Shown here piece by piece: positions 8,120 through 15,743 of a stretch of 64,000 nucleotides of DNA. A program made the position numbers and the translations under genes. Position 1 is the first letter of the stretch; each line of letters opens with the position of its first letter. The notes below the pieces were generated by a model. It saw only the letters and a list, made by a program, of their open reading frames with translations. It searched no databases and had not been told where the DNA came from. The stretch lies in contig NZ_RQVA01000003.1 in NCBI RefSeq assembly GCF_003992255.1, forward strand, positions 1-64,000. The letters run 5' to 3'. The DNA is from F0422 sp003992255. Lineage in GTDB: Bacteria; Bacillota; Negativicutes; Veillonellales; Veillonellaceae.

Positions 8120-8896
8120 ATGGAACAATTTATTTCCTGGAAGAAATCCTACTTGATTTCCATTTTGATCCACCTTCTATTAGCTGTTGTATTAGGCCTT
8201 ACGTTGGTATCTGTGGTGGAACACAAACAAACTGAAAATGCCTTTGAAATTGATATGTCCATATCCGAAGACTTGAAAGCTTCTGCCGGGGGCGGTGGCG
8301 GTGGTGGCGGAGTATCCTTCCCACAACCACTTTCACAAGAAGTTGTACAAGCGAAAGTACAAGCAGCACAACAAAGTATTTCATCTCCAGTACCAGTAGA
8401 AGATGCAGTGAATGTCCCTACATCTACATCTACTTCTGCAACAGGGAGTAGTGATGGTACTTCGAGCAATCAAGGCACTGGTGGTGGATCTGGTGGCGGT
8501 AATGGCACTGGAAATGGTACTGGTGATGGAGATGGCACAGGCTCTGGTAGCGGTGGCGGTTCTGGCTCTGGCAGCGGTGGTGGCAATGGAGATGGTGTAG
8601 GCACTACATCTGGTAATGCTCCATTTGACTGGGCAGGATTCGTAGCTACAGTACAAGCTAGAGCACAAGGTTCATACCCTCCAATGGCAATCAAACGTAA
8701 CCTACAAGGTAGCGTAAGTGTTAGTGTAACCATTGACGCCAGTGGTAACATTGTATCTGTTTCTGCAGGTGGTGGACCAGGTATTTTAAATAGTCATACC
8801 CAAGATGTTGTTTATGGTATAGGCAACTATCCAAATGGTAGTGGCGAAACAGTATCTAACTCGTTCACGGTGTATTACACATTGAACGGTGAATAG
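8120..8896 (+). CDS. tonB: TonB-family energy transducer with glycine-rich linker
   Basis: A 258-residue TonB-like protein. One membrane helix spans about residues 11-33. A spacer follows, with eight consecutive glycines near residue 57 and a long Gly/Ser/Thr/Asn repeat from about 118 to 168. The last 85 residues match the TonB C-terminal domain (SYPPMAIKRNLQGSVSVSVTI, ending FTVYYTLNGE). Classical TonB spans the periplasm with Glu-Pro/Lys-Pro repeats; here that role falls to a flexible glycine-rich stretch. It is 12 bases after exbD and would energise receptors such as the two at 58.7-63.9 kb. Confidence 0.88.
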   Translation: MEQFISWKKSYLISILIHLLLAVVLGLTLVSVVEHKQTENAFEIDMSISEDLKASAGGGGGGGGVSFPQPLSQEVVQAKVQAAQQSISSPVPVEDAVNVPTSTSTSATGSSDGTSSNQGTGGGSGGGNGTGNGTGDGDGTGSGSGGGSGSGSGGGNGDGVGTTSGNAPFDWAGFVATVQARAQGSYPPMAIKRNLQGSVSVSVTIDASGNIVSVSAGGGPGILNSHTQDVVYGIGNYPNGSGETVSNSFTVYYTLNGE

Positions 8897-8929
8897 TGCT
8901 AAAGCACTGGAAATAATTCAGGAGGAATT

Positions 8930-10597
8930 ATGGATTTAAAAGCATTATTTGACTCCATGTCGGAGGAACAACGTAATATACAATTAGGCTTTGACACGGC
9001 GACGCCGTTAACACACGCATTTACAAGTAAGCGTGCGGTTCATGCAGGGTTAAGTGGCCGTCCATTAGAAAAGGAAGAGGCCCAACGCGTATGGAATGAA
9101 TTAATGCAACAGCCCCCTACGCCAGGTCAAATACAAACAGCCTATATTCATATCCCTTTCTGCCAAACGAAATGTACATATTGTGGATTCTATCAACATG
9201 CTACAAATCAAGATGCAGAAGATAGATATGTAGATATGCTATTGAAAGAAATGCAAATGGCAGCAGATCAACCTCGTTTCCGTGATGGATTGATTCACAC
9301 AATCTTTATCGGTGGTGGTACACCAACGTCGCTATCTGCTCATAATGCAAAACGCATGTTGGCTGCAATCCAACAATATTTCCCGTTGGCTAATGACTAT
9401 GAACTAACACTAGAAGGTCGTATTCATGACTTAGTGCCAGAAAAAATGGATGTATGGATGAGCCATGGTGTCAACCGTATGTCCTTAGGGGTACAGTCTT
9501 TCCATACTCATGTACGTCGTCAATTGGGTCGTTTAGATGATCAAGATACAGTATTGTCTCGCTTGGAACAATTGAAAGCATACCAACAATGTTCTGTAAT
9601 CGTGGACTTAATTTATGGATTGCCAGATCAAACGATGGACGTATGGATGGAAGATTTAAAACTTCTTGAACAATCCGCAGCAGATGGTATGGACTTGTAT
9701 CAATTAAATGTCTTTGAAAACAGTGATTTACAAAGCTTAATTGAACGCGGTAAAGTGAGTCCAGCAGCTACCACTAAGGAACAAGCGTTAATGTATGAAG
9801 CAGCTGTCAAATATTTAATGAAACGTGATTTCACACGTTTGAGTGCAGCCCATTGGAGTCGAGCACCACGTGAACGCTCTATGTACAACACAATGGCGAA
9901 AGCTGGATACCCAATGTATCCATTTGGCTGTGGTGCCGGTGGTAACTTAGGTGGATATATGACAATGTTACACCGTGTATTACCTCCATACGAAGCACTT
10001 GTAGAAGAAGGTAAAAAACCATTTATGGTTCTTATGAAACAATCTGAGCTACAAGAATTTTCAAATTATGTTATTAGTTCCTTAGAAAGAGGCGTTTTAA
10101 ATTTAGACGCTTTGATCGAAATGGATCCAAAACTAGAGGACTTACGTTGGTTACTTGATACTTGGGTAACACGTGGTCTGATGGAATACAATGGCGTGTT
10201 GTATCGCTTAACAACTGCTGGTGGATTCTGGCATGTAAATATTACGCAAACTGTCATTGAATGTGTTCAATACATCTTAACGGGTGAAAGCACATTGTTA
10301 CATGAAAATATTGCAGCCCAAAACCATGGTGGCAGACCGAAAGATCATCCGCATGTAGGTGGTGGTCATCCTGAAGGAGTGGCGAAACATCCACACGGAA
10401 GCGGTGGTCATCCATCAGGTGTTCCGAAAGGACATCCAGCAGGAGTTCCAATGGGCGGACATCCAGCGGGTGTGCCTAAGCATCCACATGGAGCAGGCGG
10501 ACACCCAGCAGGTATCCCAAAAGGACATCCAGGGGATGTTGAAACTACGCGTGCCCATGGTACAGTAGGTCATAGTCCATTTAAGAAAAATATTTAG
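8930..10597 (+). CDS. hutW: HutW/ChuW-like anaerobic heme-degrading radical SAM enzyme with His-rich tail
   Basis: A 555-residue radical SAM protein of the HemN-like group. The cluster motif CQTKCTYC (CxxxCxxC) is near residue 77, and the SAM-binding GGGTPTS is near 128. The closest known type is HutW/ChuW, which opens the heme ring by SAM-dependent methylation without oxygen and frees iron; those proteins are about 445-465 residues. From about residue 463 a low-complexity tail of about 90 residues holds 15 histidines in repeats such as GHPAGVPK and KHPHGAGGHP. The tail may bind heme or divalent metal. Location after exbB-exbD-tonB and before a flavodoxin supports a heme-iron role. Confidence 0.85.
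   Translation: MDLKALFDSMSEEQRNIQLGFDTATPLTHAFTSKRAVHAGLSGRPLEKEEAQRVWNELMQQPPTPGQIQTAYIHIPFCQTKCTYCGFYQHATNQDAEDRYVDMLLKEMQMAADQPRFRDGLIHTIFIGGGTPTSLSAHNAKRMLAAIQQYFPLANDYELTLEGRIHDLVPEKMDVWMSHGVNRMSLGVQSFHTHVRRQLGRLDDQDTVLSRLEQLKAYQQCSVIVDLIYGLPDQTMDVWMEDLKLLEQSAADGMDLYQLNVFENSDLQSLIERGKVSPAATTKEQALMYEAAVKYLMKRDFTRLSAAHWSRAPRERSMYNTMAKAGYPMYPFGCGAGGNLGGYMTMLHRVLPPYEALVEEGKKPFMVLMKQSELQEFSNYVISSLERGVLNLDALIEMDPKLEDLRWLLDTWVTRGLMEYNGVLYRLTTAGGFWHVNITQTVIECVQYILTGESTLLHENIAAQNHGGRPKDHPHVGGGHPEGVAKHPHGSGGHPSGVPKGHPAGVPMGGHPAGVPKHPHGAGGHPAGIPKGHPGDVETTRAHGTVGHSPFKKNI
10319..10560 (+). repeat. In-gene tandem repeat coding GHPxGVPK-like units
   Basis: Repeats of roughly 24-42 bases encode variants of GHPxGVPK and HPHGxGGHP. 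About six units follow one another in frame and run almost to the stop codon. The reading frame stays intact, so expansion or contraction would change tail length without breaking the enzyme. Confidence 0.8.
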
Positions 10598-10922
10598 GTA
10601 GTATCTATTACAGGTGAACTCCTACACACCTTACCAAACCAAAATATATAGTTTCCTGTAATAGTTCTATAGCCACCTTTTTGGTGGAGTCAGGTATACC
10701 AAGATCAAAGTTGGCAAGACTGCTATCATACGTTGATACGTTTAAAATCACTTGTTTATGTGCAGTGTCCGTAGGCTTTGCCTACGGACGTATATCTGAT
10801 ATACATTGTGTATATTTGTATCTGAGGATACCGATATATAATGATTTAATTAGTATATTTAATACAGAGTGTATAATAGTATATGTAAAAGGAGCACACT
10901 TTTTAAAGGTGTGAAAAAATTA
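10598..10922. other. Non-coding gap rich in stem-loops
   Basis: No convincing gene is seen. Five inverted repeats lie in order: CTATTACAGG (10605-10614) with CCTGTAATAG (10655-10664); CCACC/GGTGG (10673-10687); TATCA/TGATA (10724-10738); GTCCGTAGGC/GCCTACGGAC (10767-10789) with a three-base loop; and GTATATC-T-GATATAC (10790-10804). GTATC/GATAC (10818-10831) follows. A TATAAT at 10872-10877 may be the -10 of the flavodoxin gene. No T run follows the strongest hairpin, so it is not a standard terminator. Confidence 0.55.
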
Positions 10923-11435
10923 ATGAAATCAATCGTAATTTACTCAAGCCGTACAGGCAATACAAAAATGGTAGCAGAAGCTATTGCAAGTGCTTTACCT
11001 GAAGGTACTCCATGCGTAACTGTAAAAGAAGTTCCAGCTGACTTAGCATCTTATGATGTAGTATTCATGGGATTCTGGGCGGACCAAGGTAATGCAGATA
11101 AAGCGGCACAAGCTGTGATTAAAGAAATTACAAATGAAAAAGTAGCTTTATTCTGTACTTTAGGGGTTCCTCCAGTATCTCCTCATGCACAAGAAACTGT
11201 AGAAGCAGCTGCGAAATTGTTACCAAATGGCCAAACACCAGTAGGTTACTTCAAATGCCAAGGTAAAGTAGATCCAAAAGTAATCGAAATGATGTACAAA
11301 ATGTTCCCAGAAGGACATAGCCATGGTAAGAGCGCTGAACGTGATGCACGTCATGCACAAGCTGCATCTCATCCAGACGAAAATGACTTAGCTAATGCAA
11401 AAGCATTCGCTTCCGAGGTTGTGAAATCAATTTAA
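10923..11435 (+). CDS. Flavodoxin family protein
   Basis: A 170-residue FMN-binding flavodoxin. The phosphate-binding loop SSRTGNTKMVAEAI is at residues 7-20, and later loops (FMGFWADQGNAD, TLGVPPVSPH) fit the flavin site. Upstream GTG 10911 is in frame, but its ribosome site would be too close; AAAGGTG at 10905-10911 better fits ATG 10923. A short His-rich stretch (GHSHGKSAERDARHAQ) near residue 137 is unusual. Flavodoxins supply electrons to radical SAM enzymes, so it may reduce the heme-degrading enzyme encoded just upstream. It has its own promoter region and terminator. Confidence 0.88.
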   Translation: MKSIVIYSSRTGNTKMVAEAIASALPEGTPCVTVKEVPADLASYDVVFMGFWADQGNADKAAQAVIKEITNEKVALFCTLGVPPVSPHAQETVEAAAKLLPNGQTPVGYFKCQGKVDPKVIEMMYKMFPEGHSHGKSAERDARHAQAASHPDENDLANAKAFASEVVKSI

Positions 11436-11477
11436 TAAAGTTGTTAATGCAATAGCGAATACAACTGTGTAATAACG

Positions 11478-11537
11478 ACTGTATCCTTTGCACGAAGATA
11501 TGTGACATATTTTTGTGTGATAGGATACAGTTTTTTT
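11478..11537 (+). terminator. Terminator after the flavodoxin gene
   Basis: ACTGTATCCT (11478-11487) pairs with AGGATACAGT (11522-11531), followed by seven T. The long loop can form inner pairs. Confidence 0.8.
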
Positions 11538-11599
11538 GTGCTTAACATAATATAATTAATTAAAGTTTATATTATTTTTAAAAAATATAGATTATAAGA

Positions 11600-11629
11600 T
11601 TGATTATTCATATATTTTTAGTATATAAT
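11600..11629 (+). promoter_or_regulatory. Promoter of the 5-oxoprolinase operon
   Basis: TTGATT (11600-11605) and TATAAT (11624-11629) are separated by 18 bases. The 30-base palindrome starts five bases downstream, so a protein bound there would cover the transcription start. Confidence 0.65.
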
Positions 11630-11633
11630 AAAA

Positions 11634-11663
11634 TAAATCTATATTCTATAGAATATAGATTTA
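11634..11663. promoter_or_regulatory. 30-bp perfect palindrome, probable operator
   Basis: TAAATCTATATTCTA (11634-11648) is followed directly by its exact reverse complement (11649-11663). It sits between the -10 element and the ribosome site of pxpA. A partial copy of the right arm, AAATATAGATTATA, lies upstream near 11583-11596. With no loop and no T run, a dimeric repressor site is more likely than a terminator. The regulator is not encoded in the window. Confidence 0.7.
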
Positions 11664-11686
11664 TAGAAATATAAAGGAGTGATAGT

Positions 11687-12454
11687 ATGTCATATTATAT
11701 TGATATAAATTGTGATTTAGGTGAAAGCTTTGGCGTATATACTATGGGTATGGATGCAGAAGTATTACAATATGTTACTAGTGCTAATGTGGCTTGTGGC
11801 TGGCATGCAGGAGATCCTATGGTCATGTTAAAGACGGTGGAAATTTGTAAGCAGGAAGGTGTTGCTGTAGGTGCTCATCCAGGCTATCCAGATCTATTGG
11901 GGTTTGGCAGAAGGCATATGGCGATACAGCCAGAAGAGGCCAAAGCTTATATGGTATATCAGGTAGGCGCTTTACAGGGGTTTTGTAACTTATATGGACT
12001 TACATTACAACATATAAAGTTGCATGGCGCATTTTATAATACAGCCTGTGTGACGCCTATTCTAGCAGATGCGATACTCGATGGAATAGCAGCCATGAAC
12101 CCTTCTTTGGCGATTATGGCATTAAGTGGAAGTTATATTACAAAAGCAGCACAGAAGAGAGGTATTTCTGTGATACATGAAGTATTTGCAGATCGAGGCT
12201 ATACAGAAGAGGGAACATTAGTACCACGTTCGGAACCTGGTGCCTTTATTCATGATCCTAATGAAGCAGTAGAGCGTGTGTTGCGAATGATTAAAGAAGG
12301 AACCGTTATTACAAACACAGGTAAAAGCATTCCTATTCAGGCAGATTCAGTCTGTGTTCATGGGGATAATCCACAAGCCATTGAGTTTGTTAAGGGATTG
12401 AGAGAGGGACTTATTAGAGAAGGAATTACCCTGAGTAGTTTTCAAGCTAGATAG
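11687..12454 (+). CDS. pxpA: 5-oxoprolinase subunit A (LamB/YcsF family)
   Basis: A 255-residue PxpA. The family signature DINCDLGESFG is at residues 5-15, and ACGWHAGDP, GAHPGYPD and HIKLHGAFYN follow; the C-terminal part has FADRGY and VHGD. With PxpB and PxpC it hydrolyses 5-oxoproline (pyroglutamate) to glutamate using ATP, clearing a damage product that forms from glutamine and glutamyl compounds. AAAGGAG is well placed before the ATG. It leads an operon with a transporter, pxpB and pxpC. Confidence 0.95.
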   Translation: MSYYIDINCDLGESFGVYTMGMDAEVLQYVTSANVACGWHAGDPMVMLKTVEICKQEGVAVGAHPGYPDLLGFGRRHMAIQPEEAKAYMVYQVGALQGFCNLYGLTLQHIKLHGAFYNTACVTPILADAILDGIAAMNPSLAIMALSGSYITKAAQKRGISVIHEVFADRGYTEEGTLVPRSEPGAFIHDPNEAVERVLRMIKEGTVITNTGKSIPIQADSVCVHGDNPQAIEFVKGLREGLIREGITLSSFQAR

Positions 12455-12468
12455 AAGGAGTTATATAC

Positions 12469-13665
12469 ATGAAACCATTGACAAATAATAGTAATATATC
12501 AGTTTTGCTAGGAGCAGCATTTTTAATGGCTACATCTTCCATTGGACCTGGCTTTATGTTGCAAACAGCGGCATTTACATCAGAATATAAAGCGGACTTT
12601 GGATTCGCTATTGCTATATCAGTTATTTTTTCGATTATAGCTCAATTAAATGTTTGGACTATTATCAGTGTTTCTCGCATGAGAGGACAAGATATTGCCA
12701 ATAAAATCTTACCGGGACTGGGGTATGTAGTAGCGTTTTTAATTGCTCTAGGTGGCTTAGCATTTAATATTGGTAATATTGGTGGGGCTTCCATGGGATT
12801 GCATATCATATTGGGGATTGATGCCACTACTGCAGCAGCTATTAGTGGAATCATCGGGATTGCTTTATTTGCATCTCCTAAAATTGGAGGAGCCCTCGAT
12901 ATGACGGCTAAAGTGTTAGGGACAGTTATGATTGTGCTCATCGGATGGATCGCATTCTCTACACACCCTCCTGTACAAGAGGCTATGACTCATACAGTCA
13001 TGCCTGATACGTATCCATGGTTAGCAACATTGACGTTAATTGGTGGGACTGTAGGTGGTTATATTACATTCTCAGGAGGACATAGACTTATCGATTCCAA
13101 TATTACAGGTGAGGAACATTTGCCTGATGTTAGAAAGTCGGCGTTCTTAGGTATGTCTGTAGATGCATTAGTGCGAGTTCTATTGTTTTTGGCTGTATTA
13201 GGCGTAGTATCTAGTGGATTTGTACTTGATCCCAAAGACCCTGCAGGCTCAGCATTTTTGTTAGGGGCAGGGCCTATAGGATATATTATTTTTGGAGTTG
13301 TATTTTTCTGTGCGGCCATTACATCTGTGGTAGGGGCAGCGTACACATCGGTATCTTTTCTGAAAACTTTATTCTCTGTAGTGAAAGCGTATGAGAAGTT
13401 AACGATTATGCTATTTATTGCAATTTCAACATGTATATTAATTTTTATTGGAAAGCCAGCAGCACTTTTAATTCTAGCAGGCTCTATTAATGGGCTTATC
13501 CTACCTATCACACTGGCAGTTATGTTAATTGCTACGCGTAAAACTAATATTGTAGGAACCTATCAACATCCTACATTGTTATATTACGCTGGATGGTGTG
13601 TCGTGCTAATTACAGCGTATATTGGCATAACTTCTTTAGAAGGAATTACAAAATTATTGCATTAA
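12469..13665 (+). CDS. NRAMP-like transporter (YcsG type), possible 5-oxoproline carrier
   Basis: A 398-residue membrane protein with about 11 helices, related to NRAMP metal transporters and to B. subtilis YcsG, which also sits beside pxp genes. True NRAMP proteins bind metal with a DPGN motif in helix 1 and MPH in helix 6. Here helix 1 reads SSIGPGFM and the helix 6 region reads GGYITFSGGHRL, so both metal motifs are missing. That argues against a metal substrate; import of 5-oxoproline or a related organic solute is a reasonable guess from context. It is 14 bases downstream of pxpA. Confidence 0.85.
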   Translation: MKPLTNNSNISVLLGAAFLMATSSIGPGFMLQTAAFTSEYKADFGFAIAISVIFSIIAQLNVWTIISVSRMRGQDIANKILPGLGYVVAFLIALGGLAFNIGNIGGASMGLHIILGIDATTAAAISGIIGIALFASPKIGGALDMTAKVLGTVMIVLIGWIAFSTHPPVQEAMTHTVMPDTYPWLATLTLIGGTVGGYITFSGGHRLIDSNITGEEHLPDVRKSAFLGMSVDALVRVLLFLAVLGVVSSGFVLDPKDPAGSAFLLGAGPIGYIIFGVVFFCAAITSVVGAAYTSVSFLKTLFSVVKAYEKLTIMLFIAISTCILIFIGKPAALLILAGSINGLILPITLAVMLIATRKTNIVGTYQHPTLLYYAGWCVVLITAYIGITSLEGITKLLH

Positions 13666-13738
13666 TAGGATAGTTCTTCTACAACGTTGTATGCATTATG
13701 AACTTTGATGCTGCTACGTAGAAATGAGGGTATATATA

Positions 13739-14473
13739 ATGGATATGATTTCACCTGTTGGGGATACAGCAATATTAATATCATTTGGAGATGTGATTTC
13801 ACCAACGATTAACTATAAAATACGGCGAATGATAGAGATGATAGAGGACATGAAAGACCCAGCGATACAGGAGATAATCCCGGCCTATACATCCTTGTTA
13901 ATACAGTATGACGCGCTAGAGTCTTCTTATAAAGAACTTAAAGCAAGACTGGAACCTCTCGTGTCTATACCAGTTGAAATATCAGAAGAGGATTGTGTAA
14001 CTGTCATTGAGATTCCTACTTTATATGGTGGAGAATATGGGCCAGATCTTCCTGTTGTAGCTGCGCATAATCATATGTCAGAAGATGAGGTTGTTACTAT
14101 TCATTCTGGACGAGATTATTTGGTATATATGCTAGGCTTTATTCCTGGATTTGCCTATTTGGGTGGAATGGATTCTAGAATTGCAACACCTCGGCTACAG
14201 ACTCCTAGACAATCTATACCAGCAGGTTCAGTAGGTATTGCAGGTGAGCAAACGGGTATCTACCCAAGTCAATCTCCAGGTGGTTGGCAGATTATTGGGC
14301 GTACGCCGATTGCTATGTATGATCTTCAAAGAGAGGTACCGTCATTACTTTCAGCAGGTCAATATGTTAGATATGTTCCTATTGATGAAGAGTCATTTCT
14401 CGATATAAAGAAAATACAAAATCAGTATATACCTATATCACGGGTGATTAAAGTAGGTGAGTTACGTGGATAA
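13739..14473 (+). CDS. pxpB: 5-oxoprolinase subunit B (KipI family)
   Basis: A 244-residue PxpB, the allophanate-hydrolase subunit 1/KipI family. Motifs include GDTAILISFGD near the N-terminus, YLVYMLGFIPGFAYLGG near residue 127 and SIPAGSVGIAGEQTGIYP near 156. ATG 13724 is also in frame, but GAGGG at 13726-13730 lies inside that start and is well spaced for ATG 13739. In B. subtilis KipI also inhibits the sporulation kinase KinA, which is not expected here. It overlaps the start of pxpC. Confidence 0.93.
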   Translation: MDMISPVGDTAILISFGDVISPTINYKIRRMIEMIEDMKDPAIQEIIPAYTSLLIQYDALESSYKELKARLEPLVSIPVEISEEDCVTVIEIPTLYGGEYGPDLPVVAAHNHMSEDEVVTIHSGRDYLVYMLGFIPGFAYLGGMDSRIATPRLQTPRQSIPAGSVGIAGEQTGIYPSQSPGGWQIIGRTPIAMYDLQREVPSLLSAGQYVRYVPIDEESFLDIKKIQNQYIPISRVIKVGELRG

Positions 14474-15503
14474 ATATATAGGCAAGAGGGCCTCAATCGA
14501 GATACTACAGCCAGGGTTATTTACAACTGTGCAAGATGCGGGACGAACAGGTTATCAACAGTATGGTATGCCCGTAGCAGGACCGATGGATATAGAAAGT
14601 TATTTACTAGGACAGGCTCTAGTTGGGAATAGAATGAATGTAGGCTCTTTAGAATGTACTGTTCTTCCTCCAACCATACAAGTTCATGGTGAGTGTATTG
14701 TAGCTTTTACAGGCGCTAATATGAAGCCTACTATTAATGGAGTAGATGTATCGAGATATATACCATATATCTGTCAAGACGGAGATCTTATTTCTGGAAG
14801 TGTTACTGAATGTGGGATGCGTATGTACATATCATTTTGCGGAGGTATTGATGTTCCAGCTATTAATGGGAGTGTGTCAACGCATACGAAAGCGTGTATA
14901 GGAGGCTATGAAGGCCGGTCTTTGCAACGAGGTGACCAGCTGTCTTTGCATGATTTTGTTAGGGGCGCATTAACACAATGTGATATCACTGATACAGCGA
15001 ATCGATTATTTAATTCAGCACTTTATAATCGGGGTGGTCGATATTGCCATGAACCGTTTCGGGTTGTACTAGGAGAACAAGCCAAGCACTTTACAAAAGA
15101 GGGAATAAAAACATTTGTAAATAGTTCCTATGTGTTAACAGATCAATGTGATAGAATGGGATTTAGATTGGAAGGACCTGAGATTGCTCATGTGAAAGGT
15201 GCTGACATTATTTCTGATGGAGCCGTGTTCGGTTCTATACAAGTTCCATCCAATGGTAAACCTATTATTTTGATGGCAGACCGACAAACGACGGGAGGAT
15301 ATACTAAGATTGGAGCCGTTATATCAGCAGACTTACCTCGCCTCAGTCAGCTACCAGTGGGCGATGAAATTCAATTTGAATTAGTATCTATTGATGTAGC
15401 GCAAAAAATTTATCGCTCGTATATGGCTAAATGGGGAGCATTACACCATTTGGCGCGTAGACAAAGTCGTTATGTTTTTAGAGTGAAGTCTAGCAATTCT
15501 TGA
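14466..15503 (+). CDS. pxpC: 5-oxoprolinase subunit C (KipA family)
   Basis: About 345 residues of the biotin-dependent carboxyltransferase-like KipA/PxpC family. Signatures are LFTTVQDAGRTGYQQYGMPVAGPMD (residues about 16-40), LRG-like core with DQCDRMGFRLEG near 230, and GKPIILMADRQTTGGYTKIG near 268. GTG 14457 overlaps its own possible Shine-Dalgarno, so GTG 14466, five bases after AGGTGA, is preferred; both overlap the end of pxpB, implying coupled translation. It completes the PxpABC complex. Its stop codon overlaps the -35 of the pyr promoter. Confidence 0.92.
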   Translation: MDKYIGKRASIEILQPGLFTTVQDAGRTGYQQYGMPVAGPMDIESYLLGQALVGNRMNVGSLECTVLPPTIQVHGECIVAFTGANMKPTINGVDVSRYIPYICQDGDLISGSVTECGMRMYISFCGGIDVPAINGSVSTHTKACIGGYEGRSLQRGDQLSLHDFVRGALTQCDITDTANRLFNSALYNRGGRYCHEPFRVVLGEQAKHFTKEGIKTFVNSSYVLTDQCDRMGFRLEGPEIAHVKGADIISDGAVFGSIQVPSNGKPIILMADRQTTGGYTKIGAVISADLPRLSQLPVGDEIQFELVSIDVAQKIYRSYMAKWGALHHLARRQSRYVFRVKSSNS

Positions 15504-15528
15504 CGTTTTTAATGATATACATTATAAT
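15500..15528 (+). promoter_or_regulatory. Promoter of the pyrimidine operon
   Basis: TTGACG (15500-15505) and TATAAT (15523-15528) are 17 bases apart. The -35 overlaps the pxpC stop codon. The transcript would begin near 15535 and run through about 200 nt of leader. Confidence 0.8.
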
Positions 15529-15580
15529 AATATCTAAGCTTAACATCGGTACGAGAGACCGAAAGCAAACATTGTAAAAC

Positions 15581-15711
15581 CTTTTAAATTAGTCCTGTGA
15601 GGCTAGTAAGGGAACATAGTGAAAATAATACTATAGGTCTACCTATATGGTGGATTCAATTGTGATAGATAGAACTATGCGACCTCTTGCCTTCGGGTGA
15701 GAGGTCTTTTT
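15581..15711 (+). promoter_or_regulatory. PyrR-type attenuator in the pyr leader
   Basis: TCCTGTGAGGCTAGTAAGG at 15593-15611 matches the conserved PyrR-binding loop (consensus around CAGAGAGGCU with flanking pairs). Downstream, GACCTCTTGCC (15681-15691) and GGTGAGAGGTC (15696-15706) form a terminator with T5. In this known mechanism UMP-bound PyrR stabilises the binding loop, freeing the terminator and stopping transcription. pyrR itself is not in the window. Confidence 0.88.
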
Positions 15712-15743
15712 GCATATAAAGACAGGGTACAAAGGAGGCTGTA

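Noticed and set aside
8149..8751. Long minus-strand open frames rich in Pro across the tonB gene
   Set aside because: They are the complement of the glycine-rich linker codons; no ribosome site or family match.
10319..10594. Frameshift making the His-rich tail
   Set aside because: The repeats are in frame with consistent GHPxG units; a shifted frame would not give regular repeats. The overlapping plus-strand frame at 10359-10568 is a shadow.
10681..10914. 77-residue open frame between the heme enzyme and flavodoxin genes
   Set aside because: No ribosome site, runs through several stem-loops and overlaps the flavodoxin promoter region.
13059..13511. 150-residue minus-strand open frame inside the NRAMP-like gene
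   Set aside because: Antisense shadow of a membrane-protein gene.
15541..15743. Another class of riboswitch before pyrB
   Set aside because: The leader fits the PyrR-binding loop and terminator well, so no other explanation is needed.
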